Below are positions 6,500 to 6,594 of a stretch of 6,594 nucleotides of DNA, piece after piece (position 1 is the first letter of the stretch; each line of letters begins with the position of its first letter). The position numbers were made by a program, and so were the translations under genes. The DNA comes from an uncultured Eubacteriales bacterium (GTDB lineage: Bacteria > Bacillota > Clostridia > Lachnospirales > Lachnospiraceae). The notes under the pieces are model-generated. The model had not been told where the DNA came from and made no database searches. It was given only the letters and a program-made list of their open reading frames with translations. Where the stretch lies: the NCBI GenBank assembly GCA_900321145.1, contig ONVB01000221.1, positions 1-6,594 on the forward strand, read 5' to 3'.

Positions 6500-6594
6500 A
6501 TGATAAGAGCAATAATGCACGGCGCAAACGGCAAGATGGGACAGGTCATCACCGGTATAGCCCGTGAGGATAATGATATAGAGATAGTAGCCGG
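6500..6594 (+). CDS. dapB: 4-hydroxy-tetrahydrodipicolinate reductase (DapB), 5' part
   Basis: Only the first 31 codons plus two bases are present; the gene runs off the window end. The start MIRAIMHGANGKMGQVI shows the DapB N-terminal nucleotide-binding pattern GxxGxMG (residues 8-14: G8, G11, M13, G14) at the end of the first beta strand of a Rossmann fold. DapB reduces the DapA product with NADPH or NADH to tetrahydrodipicolinate, so it directly follows its neighbour in the pathway. The ribosome binding site GGAGG (6488-6492) lies 7 nt before the ATG. It starts 66 nt after dapA with no terminator between them, so co-transcription under the lysine riboswitch is likely. Confidence 0.93.
   Translation, partial: MIRAIMHGANGKMGQVITGIAREDNDIEIVA

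Noticed and set aside
6236..6520. Minus-strand open frame across the dapA end and the tandem repeat
   Set aside because: Its only distinctive part is the translation of the tandem repeat; the rest is antisense to conserved dapA and dapB sequence.

Overview
The window looks like the chromosome of a low-to-mid GC Firmicute, most probably a Lachnospiraceae-type Clostridium relative. This is inferred from strong AGGAG-type ribosome binding sites, heavy use of ATA and AGG codons, an L-box (lysine riboswitch) in front of dapA-dapB, and a tandem-OB single-stranded-DNA-binding protein of a kind I associate with that family. No database search was possible. All genes lie on the + strand, and nothing looks like a phage, plasmid or defence island.

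Layout. Positions 1-138 hold no convincing gene but contain a compact 50-bp palindromic repeat-like element (27-76), followed by the dnaE ribosome binding site. A replication and RNA-modification cluster follows: dnaE (DNA polymerase III alpha, 139-3624), a SpoU/TrmH-family RNA 2'-O-ribose methyltransferase (3668-4474) and a two-OB-fold SSB-like protein (4499-5122). The gaps are 43 and 24 nt, so the three could be co-transcribed. An intrinsic terminator whose stem is built partly from the last codons of the SSB-like gene closes this unit. A promoter-like sequence inside the methyltransferase gene could also feed the SSB-like gene.

Two bases after that terminator's T-run, a strong sigma-A-type promoter (TTGACA, 17 nt, TATAGT) starts the lysine biosynthesis unit. 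Its leader carries a lysine riboswitch aptamer, an antiterminator/terminator expression platform ending in a T-run at 5417, and then about 125 nt of further GC-rich, self-complementary leader of unknown role. The genes are dapA (5543-6433) and the start of dapB (from 6500, cut by the window end). They encode consecutive steps of the diaminopimelate/lysine pathway: condensation of aspartate semialdehyde with pyruvate, then NAD(P)H-dependent reduction. High lysine should stabilise the aptamer and end transcription before dapA. A perfect 20-bp tandem duplication begins inside the dapA stop codon and fills much of the dapA-dapB gap.

Most of the window is ordinary housekeeping sequence. The points worth a second look are the two repeat elements, the extra structured leader after the riboswitch terminator, the SSB-like protein without an acidic tail, and the very tight terminator/promoter junction. 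I did not find a clear previously undescribed system.
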